Assembly: GCF_031755915.1 (NCBI RefSeq)
Contig: NC_083383.1
Coordinates: 17,845,001-17,909,000 of the forward strand
From: Ziziphus jujuba
Lineage: Eukaryota > Streptophyta > Magnoliopsida > Rosales > Rhamnaceae
DNA: 64,000 nt
Direction of reading: 5' to 3'
Below are positions 47,422 through 60,749 of the stretch, in pieces; positions within the stretch are counted from its first letter, which is position 1, and every line of letters begins with the position of its first letter. A program made the translations under genes and the position numbers. The notes beneath the pieces were generated by a model, which saw only the letters and a program-made list of their open reading frames with translations, was not told the origin of the DNA and did no database searches.

Positions 47422-50212
47422 GGGTTAGTAATACTTTCCACATTTAACCAATGTAGTGACTTTAATTTTGCATTTTAAGTTTTAAATACTCTCACATATG
47501 CTCTATAATTTATCATTTTTATCTCATTAAGTATAATTTACTAAATGTTAACACCATCTTAGACGAAATGAGCCATATCTGCATGTACATTCTATATATA
47601 ATGAAAGTTATTTTATACAATATTTTTTATACAATTAAAATATATATGATTTACGTATGAAGCATATTTGTGACTTGCATATTATACATATTTCATTCAG
47701 ATTTTTAATATTTGTTGTTAATTGGTTTATGAGTTTTTAAATGGTTGGGGACGAAATGAAAATTACAGTATAATCTAATGGTGCAAAAATGTAATAAAAC
47801 AATAATTTTATGTCATTAGTATATCCGATTGATTTTTTTTTTTTTTTTCCCTCCCTAATATCCGATCGAGTGTTAATAGCGACTTGTAAGATTTATTAAT
47901 TTTTTTTTATTCTATTTTACTAGAAGTAAAAGAATATACGACTATAGGAGCTAGCCTTAAAAAGAATATATAGGAGAAAAGAAATATAAATACGAGCCAT
48001 CCAATTAGGGCCAAGATTTACCTCTGTGGCCATTTGAGGTACGAAATCAGGTGCAATTATTGTTATTAACCTAAAAGAGCATAGGATACCAAAAATGACA
48101 GGACTTGCATCGTTTAACGAATACCAAGTTATAAATCATTAATAATTACAAAAAGAGAAAACAAATTATTAATGATTAGTTGCTTGCAATTGTCATATTC
48201 ATAATTGATTGAACCTAGTATGCTAGAAATTTAATTAAATATTAATGCATCCTCTAAATATGACCATTATATAATTGGTTCTAAAAAATGAGTCACGAAA
48301 AAAAAAATATATCAATTGAAAAATAAATAAATTAAAAAATATAGCAAAGACAGAAACGGTTTTGTTTGTTTATTGATATTGGATGTGATTCCAATTCAGA
48401 ATCCTTTGTGGATAAAATAGTGGTTTTGCTATTAATTGGTTTTACAATTGATTCTAAAATGTTTTGTTAAAAAAAAAAATGGTGAAAAAAAAAAGAAGTT
48501 ATATAAACAAATGTTGTATGGTTTCGAGGAACAAACGACTTGATTCAATATTCACACTTTAAGCCATGTAACTTGAAAAATATGTTATTTATTATTACTG
48601 GTGGTTGCTTTTTAAGGAGTTTTATTTTTCTATATAACAATTTAATAGGCTATTATTAAGGTTCATTTTTTCAATACAGAATTTTAATTTTTAAAATTCA
48701 AAAAAAATAAAAATAAATAACATCCAATTAGTTATTATCATATATACATACATTGATCAATTACTATCATATCGGCACTGATTTACTTGGCAATGATGAT
48801 AAACAAATTTACTCTAGAACTATAGTTATTGAATTTATAATTCACATTGTGCATGATGTGGTATAAATTTTATGCAAATATTTTTAGTTATTTTGTCGGA
48901 TTTCACATATTTTATTTTGATTTTTTTATTTGGTGAATACATATTTTATTTTGCAAAATATTTATATAATATTAGATGCCAATATCCTTGATATTGGTTC
49001 AATGTTTGCATACATTAGGTTCCATGTGGAAGCTAACAAAGTAAGATAAATATGGAAAAGCTGAAGTTCATGCAATGCGAATGGGAGCCAAAACGTCAAA
49101 AATCATACTCCATTTATACTAGAAATCAGTCTCAGTCAACAACATTATGAAAAAAGTAATCTTCATAATTTCATGAACGAGGGTAGAACAGTTTCGTTTC
49201 TTTTACACTACTAAAATAGGGAGCTTGTCCAATGCAAAATATATGATAGGCTGTCCGCCTTTCTTAGCTGTCAAATTCTACCAAAAGCAGTCCCAATTCA
49301 AAGCTAAAACCGTGTCAAAACCTGTCGTCTTTTGCAGCATGACTCGCAGTTGACACTTCAAGAACTGTCTTCAAATTCAATAATTTCATCATTCTTTATT
49401 CAGCGTTGGATTTTGGCTGCTTGTACAACAAAAATGTTTCACTAAAGAACCCCACACCATAGACTCGCTTTATCCACACAGATCTTGACATATTAGCTAC
49501 CTGATTCATTTGAATGCTGCAGTAATATTCTATGTAAGCCATTGCTTCTACTTCAGGCTCATATTTTAGAGTTCTATGAACGAGGGGAATTGGAGTTGGT
49601 TTTATTTATTTATTTATTTTTTAAGATAATTGTTAGGAAAATTGTTGGGGTATCACTTTCATTCAGCTCTACAGTTAGAGTTAGGAAAAAGTCTCTTTCA
49701 GTCGATAGTTGCATCATATTGGAAATTGAACATACCAGTGCTCCATGGAACATCTAGTAACAAAGTTTCCTAGTAGAATCCACAAAAATAGTCTGGTAAA
49801 ATACTTACAACTCCATACAAGTTTTGTGTTCAACACAGACAAGTCAAGTTCAATACAGAAGCGGAGTTTTTGTGTTCAAGTTCAATACAGACAAGTGGAC
49901 TCTATGCTGCTGCATCTACACACTTCGACATATCTCTGTTTGATTTTGGCCAGAAGCATATATAGAAGAGTAGGACAAATAGAACAGGTGAAACAGGAAC
50001 ACGAACAAAGCATGTATTTTACATTATGATTTGTGCTATACAATCGTTTACAGCTTCAGTATTCTGCTAGTTACACATATACAAAACCGAAACAGATACA
50101 TAATTTACATGAATCATTACTGAAAGATTGGTGTGGCTGTAGTTGCTTGCACTTCAATTGTAATGGCTTAGATGAAAACAGAAAAACAAGGTCAGAACAA
50201 AAATTTGGAAAC
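47422..50212. other. intergenic region downstream of the DXS-like gene
   Basis: No gene recognised. AT-rich, with poly-T runs at 47836 and 49595-49625. Sequence from about 49,700 to 50,212 is less AT-rich and probably includes the 3' UTR of the minus-strand DXS-like gene. A short diverged direct repeat (GTGTTCAA...ATACAGACAAGT) sits at about 49827-49897. Confidence 0.45.
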
Positions 50213-53200
50213 CTAGCACATCAAGAGTAGGGCTTCCCTGGTGCGTCCAAGCAGACTCAGTGCTGTTGCAGCTATGTGATGCCCAGTCAACCCGGCAAGA
50301 GCTAGCTGTTCAGTGGGAGATGCATGTTCAATATAGTTGTCTGGTAGAACAATAGGTCGCCACTGGAAACAAACCCAGAAACAAATATAACAACATAAAT
50401 ATGTAGAAGATTATGACAATTACACAACCATGTTTACGTTGCATCAAGTAAATATTTATGTTTGCTATAGAAATTTACCATACCTCCCACTTTTCAATCA
50501 AATCAAACCAAGAAACAAATGTAACCACATCTCTTTACCAACAGGAAGTTAACTTTTTGCAATATGGTTAGAAAAGTACCTTAGTTCTTCCATCAAGTTG
50601 GCCATCAAGCGACATGAACTGTGCAATGTGGGATCCAAAACCTCCAATAGCACCCTCCTCGACAGTGATAAGAAATTCATGGTTTCTACAAAGCTGTCTA
50701 AGAAGCTTGATGTCCAGGGGCTTGCAGAACCTAGCATCAGCAACTGTTACCTCAATGCCAAGCTTTGCAAGAAGGGTCTGCGCCTTAAGGCAGTTCTGAA
50801 CCATTGCACCATATCCAAGCAGTGCAACATCTTTTCCCTCTGTAAGAACTTTCCCTTTACCAATCTGCTTTAGAGTATGAAGCAGTCAAAATAGAATGCA
50901 AGGAATAGGTTAAACATCTTAGTCTTTACCATTATTGAAAAGTGAAAAAATATTCGGCTAAGAAACAGGAACAAAACTATAGAATATAAACGCGCACTAT
51001 ATTTTCGTATTTCTTTGTTGTTTTGGAAATAAGGGGTCCACCTTCAGCTAAGCAATGTCAGACACTTTTTTAATCGAACATCAAGAATAAAAAGTTTTGT
51101 GGTGTGCCAAGGAAATACCTCAATGGGAATCCCACAGCATATAGAGTAGTCCATTCCAACAACAGCACCTCTAGGATACCGGAAGCAAACTGGACCATCA
51201 TCAATATAGGCAGCAGTGGCCACCATGTGGGCAAGCTCTTCCTCATTGGAAGGTGCCATGACAATCATGTTTGGTAAGCATGCCATGAAAGTTATATCAA
51301 ATGCCCCACACTGCATTGGACCATCAGACCCCACTAATCCTGCACTTGAAATGACAAAGCGCACTGGAATTCTTTGGCGATCTACATCATGGACCACCTA
51401 CATAAACCACAAGAAAAAAATATGATTATTTTTCTTAAGCTTGCAAATAGACAACCAAAAGCATTGAAGTATGATGCATTGCATGTATAAATACACATAA
51501 GAGCAGGTTAGAGAAGTAAAACTTGATGTACAACATGAAAGAGAACATTGAAAGGGAGAAAATTCGATGTATGCTGCAAAAGAGGTAGTGATTATTAGAA
51601 ATCCATAGTGAATTTTCATTTTTGTAACTTTATGTGTCTGTGTACGTAGTCAATTTTTCTAAGTATCTTTCTATGTGAATGTCAGCATCAATCAACCGAT
51701 CGGTATATAGAGGAAGAACCTGATCATAAGCTCTCTGTAGAAATGCAGAAGGAATTATGCAGAATGGTTTTAATCCTCCACATGATAAACCAGCAGAAAA
51801 TGTAACTGCATGTTGCTCTGCCATTCCCACATCAAAAAACTTGTCTGGAAATCTTTCCTGAAATAGTTGAAGTGATGGTTCCATATGCATTCCTGCATGA
51901 ACTGTTACAATATCTTTGTCCTTCTCTGCCTCTGCAATTAGAGCATCCACAAAGCAATCACTATATGTCCGAGAGTGAAATTTAGATGGTAATGAATTAG
52001 GGTCACTTGAGCCTGCAATATCTTGGAAGAAAACAAAAGAGAAAAAATTTAGTAGAACATCTCATACATAAGAAACAGTCAAGCAAAGAGAGCAACTTTT
52101 AACACTTGCCCTCTAATATATCGCCACAGGGATGTAATCTAGCACTACGACTAAATCTATTTCAAAACCTTATAGTAAAGAATCAAAGTAATAGTTAAGT
52201 TACCAAAAGATCATCAATGCCAAACTTTGGTTAGTGATTCAACAAATACATATATCAATACAGTCTTTGCATTAACCAAAATTTATGATCTTATGTGTTA
52301 GTAAATTTATTTCATTTGTAAAACTAAAACTAAGCTTGAATTGAACCATGTTCCATGCTCAAAAAAGGCTACAATAAAGACTGAACATAAGCTGAGCAGC
52401 ACAATCCAAAATTAAACCAGGCCAAGCTTATATCAGGTGTAGGCCTCATGAGTTACTACAGAATGATGCATATGCATCACAGAACATCAGTGAGGAGAAG
52501 TCACAAAACCAAGCATACCTTCCTGCTGCTTATATGATATCTCCTTCTTTTGACTGTTGTCTGCTCCACGATTTTCCTCTGTTATGACATGAACCAATAC
52601 AGGACCCATAGAATCCAGAGATGCCACTTCTCGTAGAACACAAATTAGGTCTTCAATGTTGTGACCATCAACGGGACCAATGTAATACAATCCAAGTTCT
52701 TCAAAAAGAGTGGATCCCAATGGACCAATCATACCCCGTGCAAACTCATCAACTTTTGCTGCCCATTCATGCATACCCTTACCAATTCTTTTTGTAACAC
52801 CCTGGACAAGAGCATAGAAAAATCACTTCATACTAATCAAAAACTACAGACACAGAATATCAACAGAAGGCATCTGGCACTTTAAAATTCCCAAAGCTTT
52901 AAAGAGCACTATGTTCTTGATTCAGCATATCTAGCCAAAGGCCTTGCATTTAACTATTGAGAAATTAATCCCAATATTGTTTCATATATATATATATATA
53001 TACATACATGTATATATAGTCCTTTTTAGGTCAGGATATCCTGACTTTAACAAAGTTAGGATACACATTGGGCAACATGTTGTGGGAGGAATACCCTCCA
53101 CAGCATGTTGCCTGATATTGTTATCCTAACTTTATTAAGTCAGGATATCCTGACCTGAAAGTCTTCCTATATATAGATAAATATACAACTACAAATTTAT

Positions 53201-54726
53201 CTCCATAAAAAATGGCAATGCACAATTCAATATCTTAAAAGCATGCAATTCCTCTTTCACTATTCGCTAAAGCAGACAGTCACCCCAGGTTTTAATTAAT
53301 TAGGAGAACAACAAAGACATGCCTTAGCAACTTCTCTAAACTTGCGGAAGGATTTACTTGACTGAAGCCTGCTTAGGGTACTAGATAGAGGACTTATAGA
53401 TGTCTTTGGGCCCTCATCAATCTTTGGGTGTAAAGAGTGGCGGCTATCATTTAAAATAACAACCATATTTGAGTCCAAATAACCCGCATTACTCATTGCC
53501 TCATAGAGCTGGCCAGCCATAGTTGTCCCATTGCTAATAACACTGACAATACGTTCCCGCTTTCCTTTAATATCACGTGCAATTGCCATGCCTTTAAATG
53601 ATAACAAGTAAGACCAGCAGAAATTTAATTATGCAATTCCAAATACGCTAGACAAAATGAGGTGTAACTACAAAGCTTACATAATGTTTTTTTGAATGAA
53701 TAAAATGAATAAGCAACAGATAGGGAAGGATATACTACCAAGTCCTGCAGAAATACTGTTGCACCCATGCCCTGCACCGAATGGGTCATATTCACTCTCA
53801 GATCTAGAAGTCAAACTAGAAAGGCCATTTTTTTGTCTCACTGTATGCATGCGAGGCCGCCTTCCTGTGAGAATTTTATGTGCATATGTCTGCCAAGTAA
53901 AAGAAAAAGGAAAGAAACTAGTTTGAAAAAACCGTCTTGCATAAGCATTCACACCCCACCACCCACCCCCCCACCCTCCAAAAAAAAAAATAATAATAAA
54001 ATAAAATATAATCTTGCGTAACTATATGAAGATACCCAATATCCATAGGTTACTTTTTTATTTATTTTTATCTGCATTATGCTATCTAGCAGCCCGATAT
54101 CACGTTCACAGATGATCTCTCTCTCTCTCTCTCTCTTTTCTTCTTCTCCCTACTAATTAAGCAGTGCTATAAGGAAAAGGGCATGTACTAGAACCATACT
54201 TGTTCCCCAACATCCCACAGTATTTTGTCCACAGGAGCATGGAAAACATGGTGTATTGCAACTGTTAGTTCCACTGCTGACAAACTGGCTTTCAAGGATT
54301 TTTGAGTTTTTGACATAATATATGACAACTCCAAACGAATTTCGTCTGCTAATTGTTTCAATTCCTGCATAGACAAATCCATAATTGAGTAGAGACGCTT
54401 CAAACTTAACCATGGAAAAGAAAGATTGCCCAAGACTCAAGAACTAACATTAGGAGACAAATTCTTCAAGCGAATAGGATTTTCAACCAAATCAAGAATG
54501 GGTGTTGGGACTTTTTCTGAGAAGAAATCATCGGTATCTGGTAAAGAGCATAATCGACTTACTAACCCCTGCAACAAGAGAAATTATCATTCAGCAGTTT
54601 AAAATGTGCAGCCGAATTCATTGAAAGAGATTATCAATCCAGAAAAATCTTCATCTTCACTTGGTGCTTAGGCCTAGATGTATGTTCATTTGATATATGA
54701 AACATCAATGATAATTATCACATGAG

Positions 54727-54757
<31 letters not shown>

Positions 54758-56082
54758 CACAAGTAATAGTGTTAAAGGAAAACGCACTAGTGGACTGACA
54801 AACTATATTGCAGTTGGTTAACCATATTAAGTGCAACAGTAAGTCTGCAAAAATATCAGCCCCAAAGAAAGATGGCCTCTTAACCTGATATAATTCATGT
54901 ATCAGAACCAACTAATAGTCTGATGCTGTTGAGATTTTTCTTAATAAAGTCGAGTTTTGAGATAGCAAATACTGAGACAGAGAAACATAATACTGCAGAA
55001 TTGGCAATTTAACATCCAAACATTATTTTGATTTGAAAAATTTTCCAACAATATATATACGAGCATTGAAGGGCTACAGTCCAATTTTATTCAAAATGTC
55101 AAGCTTTTGGCTTGTAAAATTCTAAAACAGGAAAAGAGAACCATAGAATTGTAAAGAGTTCATATAATAATGCCAGATCAGAAGAAACCCAACGATTTCT
55201 CCTCAACGAGCTCTCGCTAAATCCTGGGAAAGAGGGAAGGCATTCAGTCTTCTATTTTTGTTTATTCTCCTCATTCTTATCAGTACATGCCACCACACAC
55301 TGGTTTGAAATTTCAGACTTGATTATCCTTTGTCCTCCAACGTTGTAATGGTTGACTGAATACTCTTTTGCATCATTCACTCTTTCATGCCTTACTCTAC
55401 AACCCTTCATGCTCTCTAACAAATCAAAATCCCATTTTCCAAATCTCGTATTTAATTTTTTTTTTTTTTCCCTCTAAAGTTTAAAAACTAAGCATATTCA
55501 CAGCTACTAAGTGAAAAACAACTGTTAAGTATCAGATGAACAGGCACATTTTCACTCACCCAAATCGAGATTCCAAATAGGATAGAGATTACAACCTCTT
55601 ATTTACTCAACACCTACTAGAACGCTAGAACCAAAAAATAGAAATAGAAATAGCTATAGATTAATAGTTTTCTTTTAGTAAAATATATAGATTACTAATT
55701 AAAACAAAACGAAATTACAATATTTTCATCTTTGCAAGAAGTATCGTCGTAACAATACATACTAGCAAAATGGTCTCAAATGCTTCCTTTGTTTTTCTTT
55801 CTTTCTTTCTTTCTTTTTTTTTTTAATTTTTTTATTTGGGACAGGTTCTCCACAGGAAAACAAAGCATCAGATCATGCAATTATGGGGAAAACAGGAAGG
55901 AGATTCATGAATACCTTGGATGTAGAGGTGGAAACCGAACTTGGGTAAAAGTTAAGTCTTGAAGTTTCCACGTGAAGATGAAAATGGGAACCGAATAAGT
56001 CCATTTTCTGAGGTAAACCCCTGAATTTTCCATGGGAATGGGCAACGACCCCAAATGGGCAACCAGCAAAACTAGTACCCAT
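50213..56082 (-). CDS. DXPS3: DXS-like protein of the DXS3 group, plastid-targeted (10 exons)
   Basis: Homologue of 1-deoxy-D-xylulose-5-phosphate synthase, the thiamine-diphosphate enzyme that starts the plastid MEP isoprenoid pathway. Exons in transcript order: 56082-55915, 54568-54449, 54364-54200, 53889-53739, 53591-53323, 52801-52519, 52012-51720, 51397-51119, 50864-50580, 50362-50213. All phases join, giving 720 codons. Residues 1-56 are Ser/His-rich with few acidic residues, like a transit peptide. Present: [49 protein letters not shown] (catalytic Glu kept), [13 protein letters not shown] and the C-terminus REALLLMC, which matches Arabidopsis At5g11380. Changed from true DXS: GGHLGSSLG is [10 protein letters not shown] (117-126), VGHQ is VGEQ (148-151), GDG is SNG (221-223), NDN is NDS, and the KGRGY...YHGV loop is replaced. 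It may therefore lack DXS activity. Intron 5 is GC-AG. Confidence 0.93.
52802..53322 (-). other. GC-AG intron 5 of the DXS-like gene
   Basis: Exon 5 ends GTTGCTAAG and continues GCATGT; exon 6 starts after TGTCCAG with GGTGTTACA. Joining restores [13 protein letters not shown] as in relatives. No in-frame GT donor is available at this site. The intron also holds a foldback element and a TA tract (52985-53003). Confidence 0.78.
53019..53167. mobile_element. foldback MITE-like hairpin in DXS-like intron 5
   Basis: Outer arms 53028-53065 and 53119-53156 are near-perfect inverted repeats, beginning AGGTCAGGATATCCTGAC. Inside them, 53070-53088 and 53095-53113 form a second inverted pair (GGCAACATG...CATGTTGCC). 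Almost all of the roughly 130 bp can therefore fold into one stem. TATATA flanks both sides, so a TA-type target duplication is possible but cannot be separated from the surrounding TA tract. No coding capacity. Confidence 0.8.
54569..55914 (-). other. intron 1 of the DXS-like gene
   Basis: 1.35-kb first intron between the transit-peptide exon and exon 2, with donor AAG|GTATTC and acceptor TTGCAG|GGG. Contains a (GA)n run at about 54728-54748 and T-rich (TTTC)n simple sequence at about 55795-55830. No nested gene seen. Confidence 0.8.
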
Positions 56083-56600
56083 CAAGAGAAAAAGTGACCC
56101 AACTATTTAAAATGGATTAATCTATTGCAAGAAAAAATGAAAATTTAAGAGTGAGAGCTCACTTAAAAGAAGGAAAATTTATAGCGTGAAAAAGATAAAA
56201 AGAAAAAATTGCGTCAATGTGGTAAAGATATAAAATTTGGAATGAAAAATGTCGTAAGTTAAAGACACGGAAAAAGTTGCAGAAAACAGAGGAGAGAGAG
56301 AAGTGGATTCCAACCCACAACAGTGTTGGACGTAAAAATCAGTGGAAATCAGCAATTAGACGTGGAGAGCAGACAAAACAGAATAAAATTGAGCCTTGAG
56401 ACTTGAGAACCGCTAGTATCCATCTTAAAAAAATAAAATAAAATAAAATAAAAATAAAGAAGAAGAAGAAGAAGAAGAAAGAGATGAATTGTGTTTTTGG
56501 CACGGACAGATGGAGACCGAGATCGAGAATCCCGTTCTATAACCAATAATGAGAACATGAAATAGTGAAAGTATAATTTTATAAAACAATCAATTAAAAT
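56083..56600 (-). promoter_or_regulatory. probable leader and promoter of the DXS-like gene
   Basis: Sequence upstream of the ATG at 56082. It includes a GAA cluster at 56457-56480 and GC-richer sequence at 56270-56540. No definite TATA box was assigned. Confidence 0.3.
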
Positions 56601-58190
56601 GTCAATACCGATGTAGATATTGATAAATTATAAAAATTATAAATATTTAATTTAAAATATAAATTTTTATAAATAAAATAATTAATATAATAAAATAATA
56701 TAAAAATATATAATAATTAGAATACATGAATTATAAAATAATTTATAAATATTAAAAATTATCATAAATAAAAAAATTACAGTATTTATTAATATTAAAA
56801 TATAAAAAATTAAACAAATAATACTAATACATTATTAATATTAAAAAAAAATTTTGATGTTTCAAAAATAATTGTTTATTTATTTCTAATTAAAAGAAAA
56901 AATTTAAATTGTTAATAAATTTACCAACCTAATGTAATTTAATAAAAAAAAATATTGTAGGAATGGAAAATAAAGGAAGCCTTAATAAAAAAAATTAAAA
57001 GATTCTAACTTACAAAGAAATAAAATACATAATTGACAAATTTAATTAACTAATAATACATAATTATTGATTTATCAAATTTTATTGATTATTTTTAGTT
57101 TTTGAATAGTATTAATTTTGTAATTATATTATATAAATTTATTATAGTTTGAGTTAGTTAAATAAACAACAATGGCTTAGTTGAAAAAAAATATGAAATA
57201 AAAGTTTTTATTACATTAGAACATTCATTTTTGCTTTAGTTAAATATAAAGAATAAATATAAGTTTTATAATAAAATTGAATGTGTTATGTACCATTTAA
57301 AAAATACATGTGAAAAAAAAGATCAGAAAATGAAAAAAAAAAAAAAGTAAGTGAAAGAAGCTTTTCGTACTAAAATTGATCTAATGGAATAGTGTAATAA
57401 GTTGCAAACTTAATGGACAATCTTTTTATGTGAAATTGTTCGAATGACAATATGATAATAAGATGCAAAATTAATGGGTAATCTTTTTATGTAAACTTGT
57501 TTTGGAATAGTTAAAAGACACGTGGTAGATGAAGAAATGGATTAGTGAACGAGGCGAGTGCTGCTAGCAACTCTTTGTTTCTCAATCTTAGCTGAGGCCA
57601 TCTTTTCTCTATCTGGTAATTCGTTGCTCATATTCTAAAAAATCTTGATTTATTTGTCCTTCGAATTCTTAGAGCAAAAGTTCTAAGTTGAGTTTGGGAA
57701 AGAGAAACACCAAAAGAGATGAGAAAGAGAGAAAGCGAAGATGGGTATGGGAAGAGAAACACCGAAAGAGATGAAAAAGAGAGAAAGTTGAGATTTCCAT
57801 CGGATTTTCATTGAGACAACCGAAATTTCCATTTGATTTCCATAAATAACCATCCGAAATATGATATTTTCATCAATTTCAGTCGACATCATAGATATTT
57901 TAGGACAACGACGATATTTCGGCGACATCTCAAATAGATATTTCTTCTTCCCTCTATCGGTGTCATCGGTCACCAAAATCCAATATTGTCGTCGAAATTT
58001 CAAAGTTCTCAACGACTTTTTCTTCCTTGCCTCTAATACATAAGTACACATATGTGTATATATATATATATATTTAAAAATGCTACAATACGAAATGTCT
58101 GTATGTGGACTACAGTATTGACGATGATTTTTAGAAAAATTATCGTCAATGTTATTTTTATGTGATAGTATTGGAAGTGTTTTTTTCAAA
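56600..58190. other. intergenic AT-rich region
   Basis: Very AT-rich to 57,530, then a mixed region with a roughly 53-bp tandem duplication at about 57697-57800 (core AGAGAAACACC.AAAGAGATGA). A minus-strand frame of 168 codons at 58189-57683 spans the repeat and a TA tract, has no family resemblance and is judged non-coding. Confidence 0.45.
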
Positions 58191-58814
58191 ATATTATAAC
58201 ATAAAAGTCATTCATATTATGTTAATCCACCAAAATAATCTAAGGAGTATAAAAAAGTTTTCAATATAATTTATACATTAGAACCAGGGAAAAATATATA
58301 TATATATATATATATATAATGTTATCAGCATTACAGGAAAAGAATAGTACATCAGCAACAGAAAATAACATACAAATAAATGAAAATGTGTGGAGCTGAT
58401 GTATGTAATCAGTCAACTGAAGCTTAGGGAAAAAGTTTAAAAACAAAACCACAAGATAAGTTTAGTGAGTAAATAAAAAGTATAATAAAAAAATAATCAT
58501 TATCCTTTTAAAATCCTTTCTTTCAATACCTCATTTTTACTCTTTGAAAGTTCCCCTATTTTGAAAAACAATTTTATATAAAACCTATAATTATTTTGAT
58601 AAACAATAACAACTATTATATTGCAATAAATAAAATAAATGGTATCAAAAGTTTTCATAATTCTCCAAATAAATTAACATTTTCATATAATATAATCCAA
58701 ATAAAATCTATATCTCTTTATACATGTAAAATATCTCAGTGTATCATATAAAATCCTTGTATATGATAAGCAATACCAAATTTGTTGTAAACTTATACTT
58801 AGTATTCTAAAGGG

Positions 58815-60180
58815 TCACAGACTACTGGGGGAGAGGGAATCTGTCAATATGACCCTTGGCGTCTTAGAGGTATTGTAGACTGTGACCTCCCATCCAACCT
58901 CAAAAATCATGATCAAAAGGGGGATGGCCAATAAAGATTACGTAATCAGAGTCTGTCAAATCAATAATTATGGTATAATATGGTACACAATAATCCACAA
59001 ACCAGTATCTAACTTATAATCCAATATATATATATATATATATCAATACTATCAATAATTATCATAACGAGGTATACCCCATAAGTACCAACATATATTT
59101 TCATATACTCATATATCGAAAACATTTTTTTGCTAAACCATTTCATTATATACTAGAAAATGATAAATATAATAATTCCTTCATAGTTTATTATAAAACA
59201 TATGATTTAAATAATTCTACAAATAATAATAAAGTAATATTTATAAGCAAACAGATAATTCCCAAAACCACTTCAAAAATAAAGTTCACTCATAAATTGA
59301 AGTTCAAACACGATTTTTTGTAGGATCATTTTCAGCATCGCTATAGATTCCTAAAGTAGTACCAAAATACTAAATCAATTTTAAAAATATATACAACTCC
59401 TTATGTATTTTAAATTTCCTAATTCACTCTCAAAAGTTTAAAAATTTTAATATTAAGTATTGAACAATCTAACTCTACCAAAATATCTGAAACCCATAAT
59501 CCTCAAAATTGGGGTTTTCCATTATTTCCAAATTCCAATCAATCAAACTTTTTGAAAGTATCTAAGAAATACTTGAAACCTAAAATTGTCAAACTAAATC
59601 ATTGGAAATGGCCTTGGTCATCAGAATTCAATCAAACTCATTTGACCCAAATCCTTAAAATTCAATTTTCTCAAAACTTAACCAAAATTTGCAATCCATA
59701 TATCGAAACGTAGCTTGAAATAGAGTAAACAATTATCTTCAAATAAAATTAATAGTGACCATAGGTTATTGGATAATCAAAGACAAAGTATTGTTAAAAC
59801 TTTATTTTGTTGTTGAGAAAAATGGAAACACTTTTGAGTTGGAGGATGCCAAAAATGAACTTATAAGGTTAAAAGCATATAGAATAGAAATGACCTTTTC
59901 TCTATAGCCTAAAGTGCCTGGATTTTGGAGATTCAAAAATCAAATCCATGAATTTTCCAATGAGATTTCGATTAGGGAGAGGAAGAAGGTGACCCAATTT
60001 AACCTAATTTTTATACCACATAATTACAAAAATACCACTAATTTTTTTTTTACCATAAATTTCAAACTGTAACTCTAATTTTGGCATTGCATATGTCTAT
60101 GAACTTGTATCGATGAGCTCTATGTAATGGTATGATAATCAAAGCCAAATTCCATCTAAAAAAATTCAAACTTGGTTCTA
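58815..60180 (-). repeat. dispersed LTR-like repeat, copy B
   Basis: Read on the minus strand, this shares ordered, diverged segments with 4160-4950: AGAACCAAGTTTGA near 60170, GATTATTGTGTACCATATTA near 58985, and a TCATATTGACAGATTCCC segment near 58850. It also carries CATACCATTACATAGAGCTC near 60130, a pattern typical of one group of plant retrotransposon LTRs. No protein is encoded. Boundaries are approximate. Confidence 0.5.
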
Positions 60181-60740
60181 CTTAAAAGTCAAATGTTGTC
60201 AAACTTGGACAATCTCGATCAAACCATTCAAAAATGCAAATTTAGTGTCTTTTTTGTTTTTTTGGACAACTCATTGACGGTGAGGATGCTAGGCTCTAAG
60301 GGGGTGATTAGTAAGACCTATGAGCCTAAAGGATGCAAGGTTAGAAAGGACAAGATCAATGAACAATGCACTAGGATGGATCGTTACGACCCAGAGTGAA
60401 CTAGTGTGATGCTGTCAAGATAAGTGTGGAAAGGTGTGAGGCACTGGGAGGCTATCTCATTGGTAAATGCCACTGGTTGTTCAATCCCATATCGTCTAAG
60501 TGTAGAACGATGATAATTTAAATATAAAGTAAACATTCTCTTCATAACATAGGCCCTTTCTAGAGAGATTGGCTTCAACGTTCAAAAGAACTTTACAATT
60601 AAGCATGCTCCAGTGGAAGAAATCATAGGATGGGTGACTTTTTAGAAAGTTTGAACAAAAATTCTCATACAATCTGCAATGTGATAGATAAATTGGGGAC
60701 AATATTAATAGAGGAAGAGTGTGGTGTAACACTAATGTGT
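60180..60740. other. unassigned sequence, probably repetitive
   Basis: No recognisable protein. Composition is closer to the neighbouring retrotransposon relics than to the AT-rich intergenic DNA. Short open frames lie on both strands with no family match. Confidence 0.35.
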
Positions 60741-60749
60741 GTATGTTTT

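Noticed and set aside
50549..51425. Several open frames overlapping the DXS-like exons in other frames and on the opposite strand
   Set aside because: They are shadows of exons 8 and 9; only one frame matches the DXS family.
54705..54911. 68-codon minus-strand frame in intron 1 of the DXS-like gene
   Set aside because: It spans a GA/CT repeat and has no conserved sequence; the transit-peptide exon at 56082-55915 joins exon 2 in phase without it.
57683..58189. 168-codon minus-strand open frame
   Set aside because: It crosses a 53-bp tandem duplication and a TA tract, resembles no known family and has no supporting splice or codon pattern.
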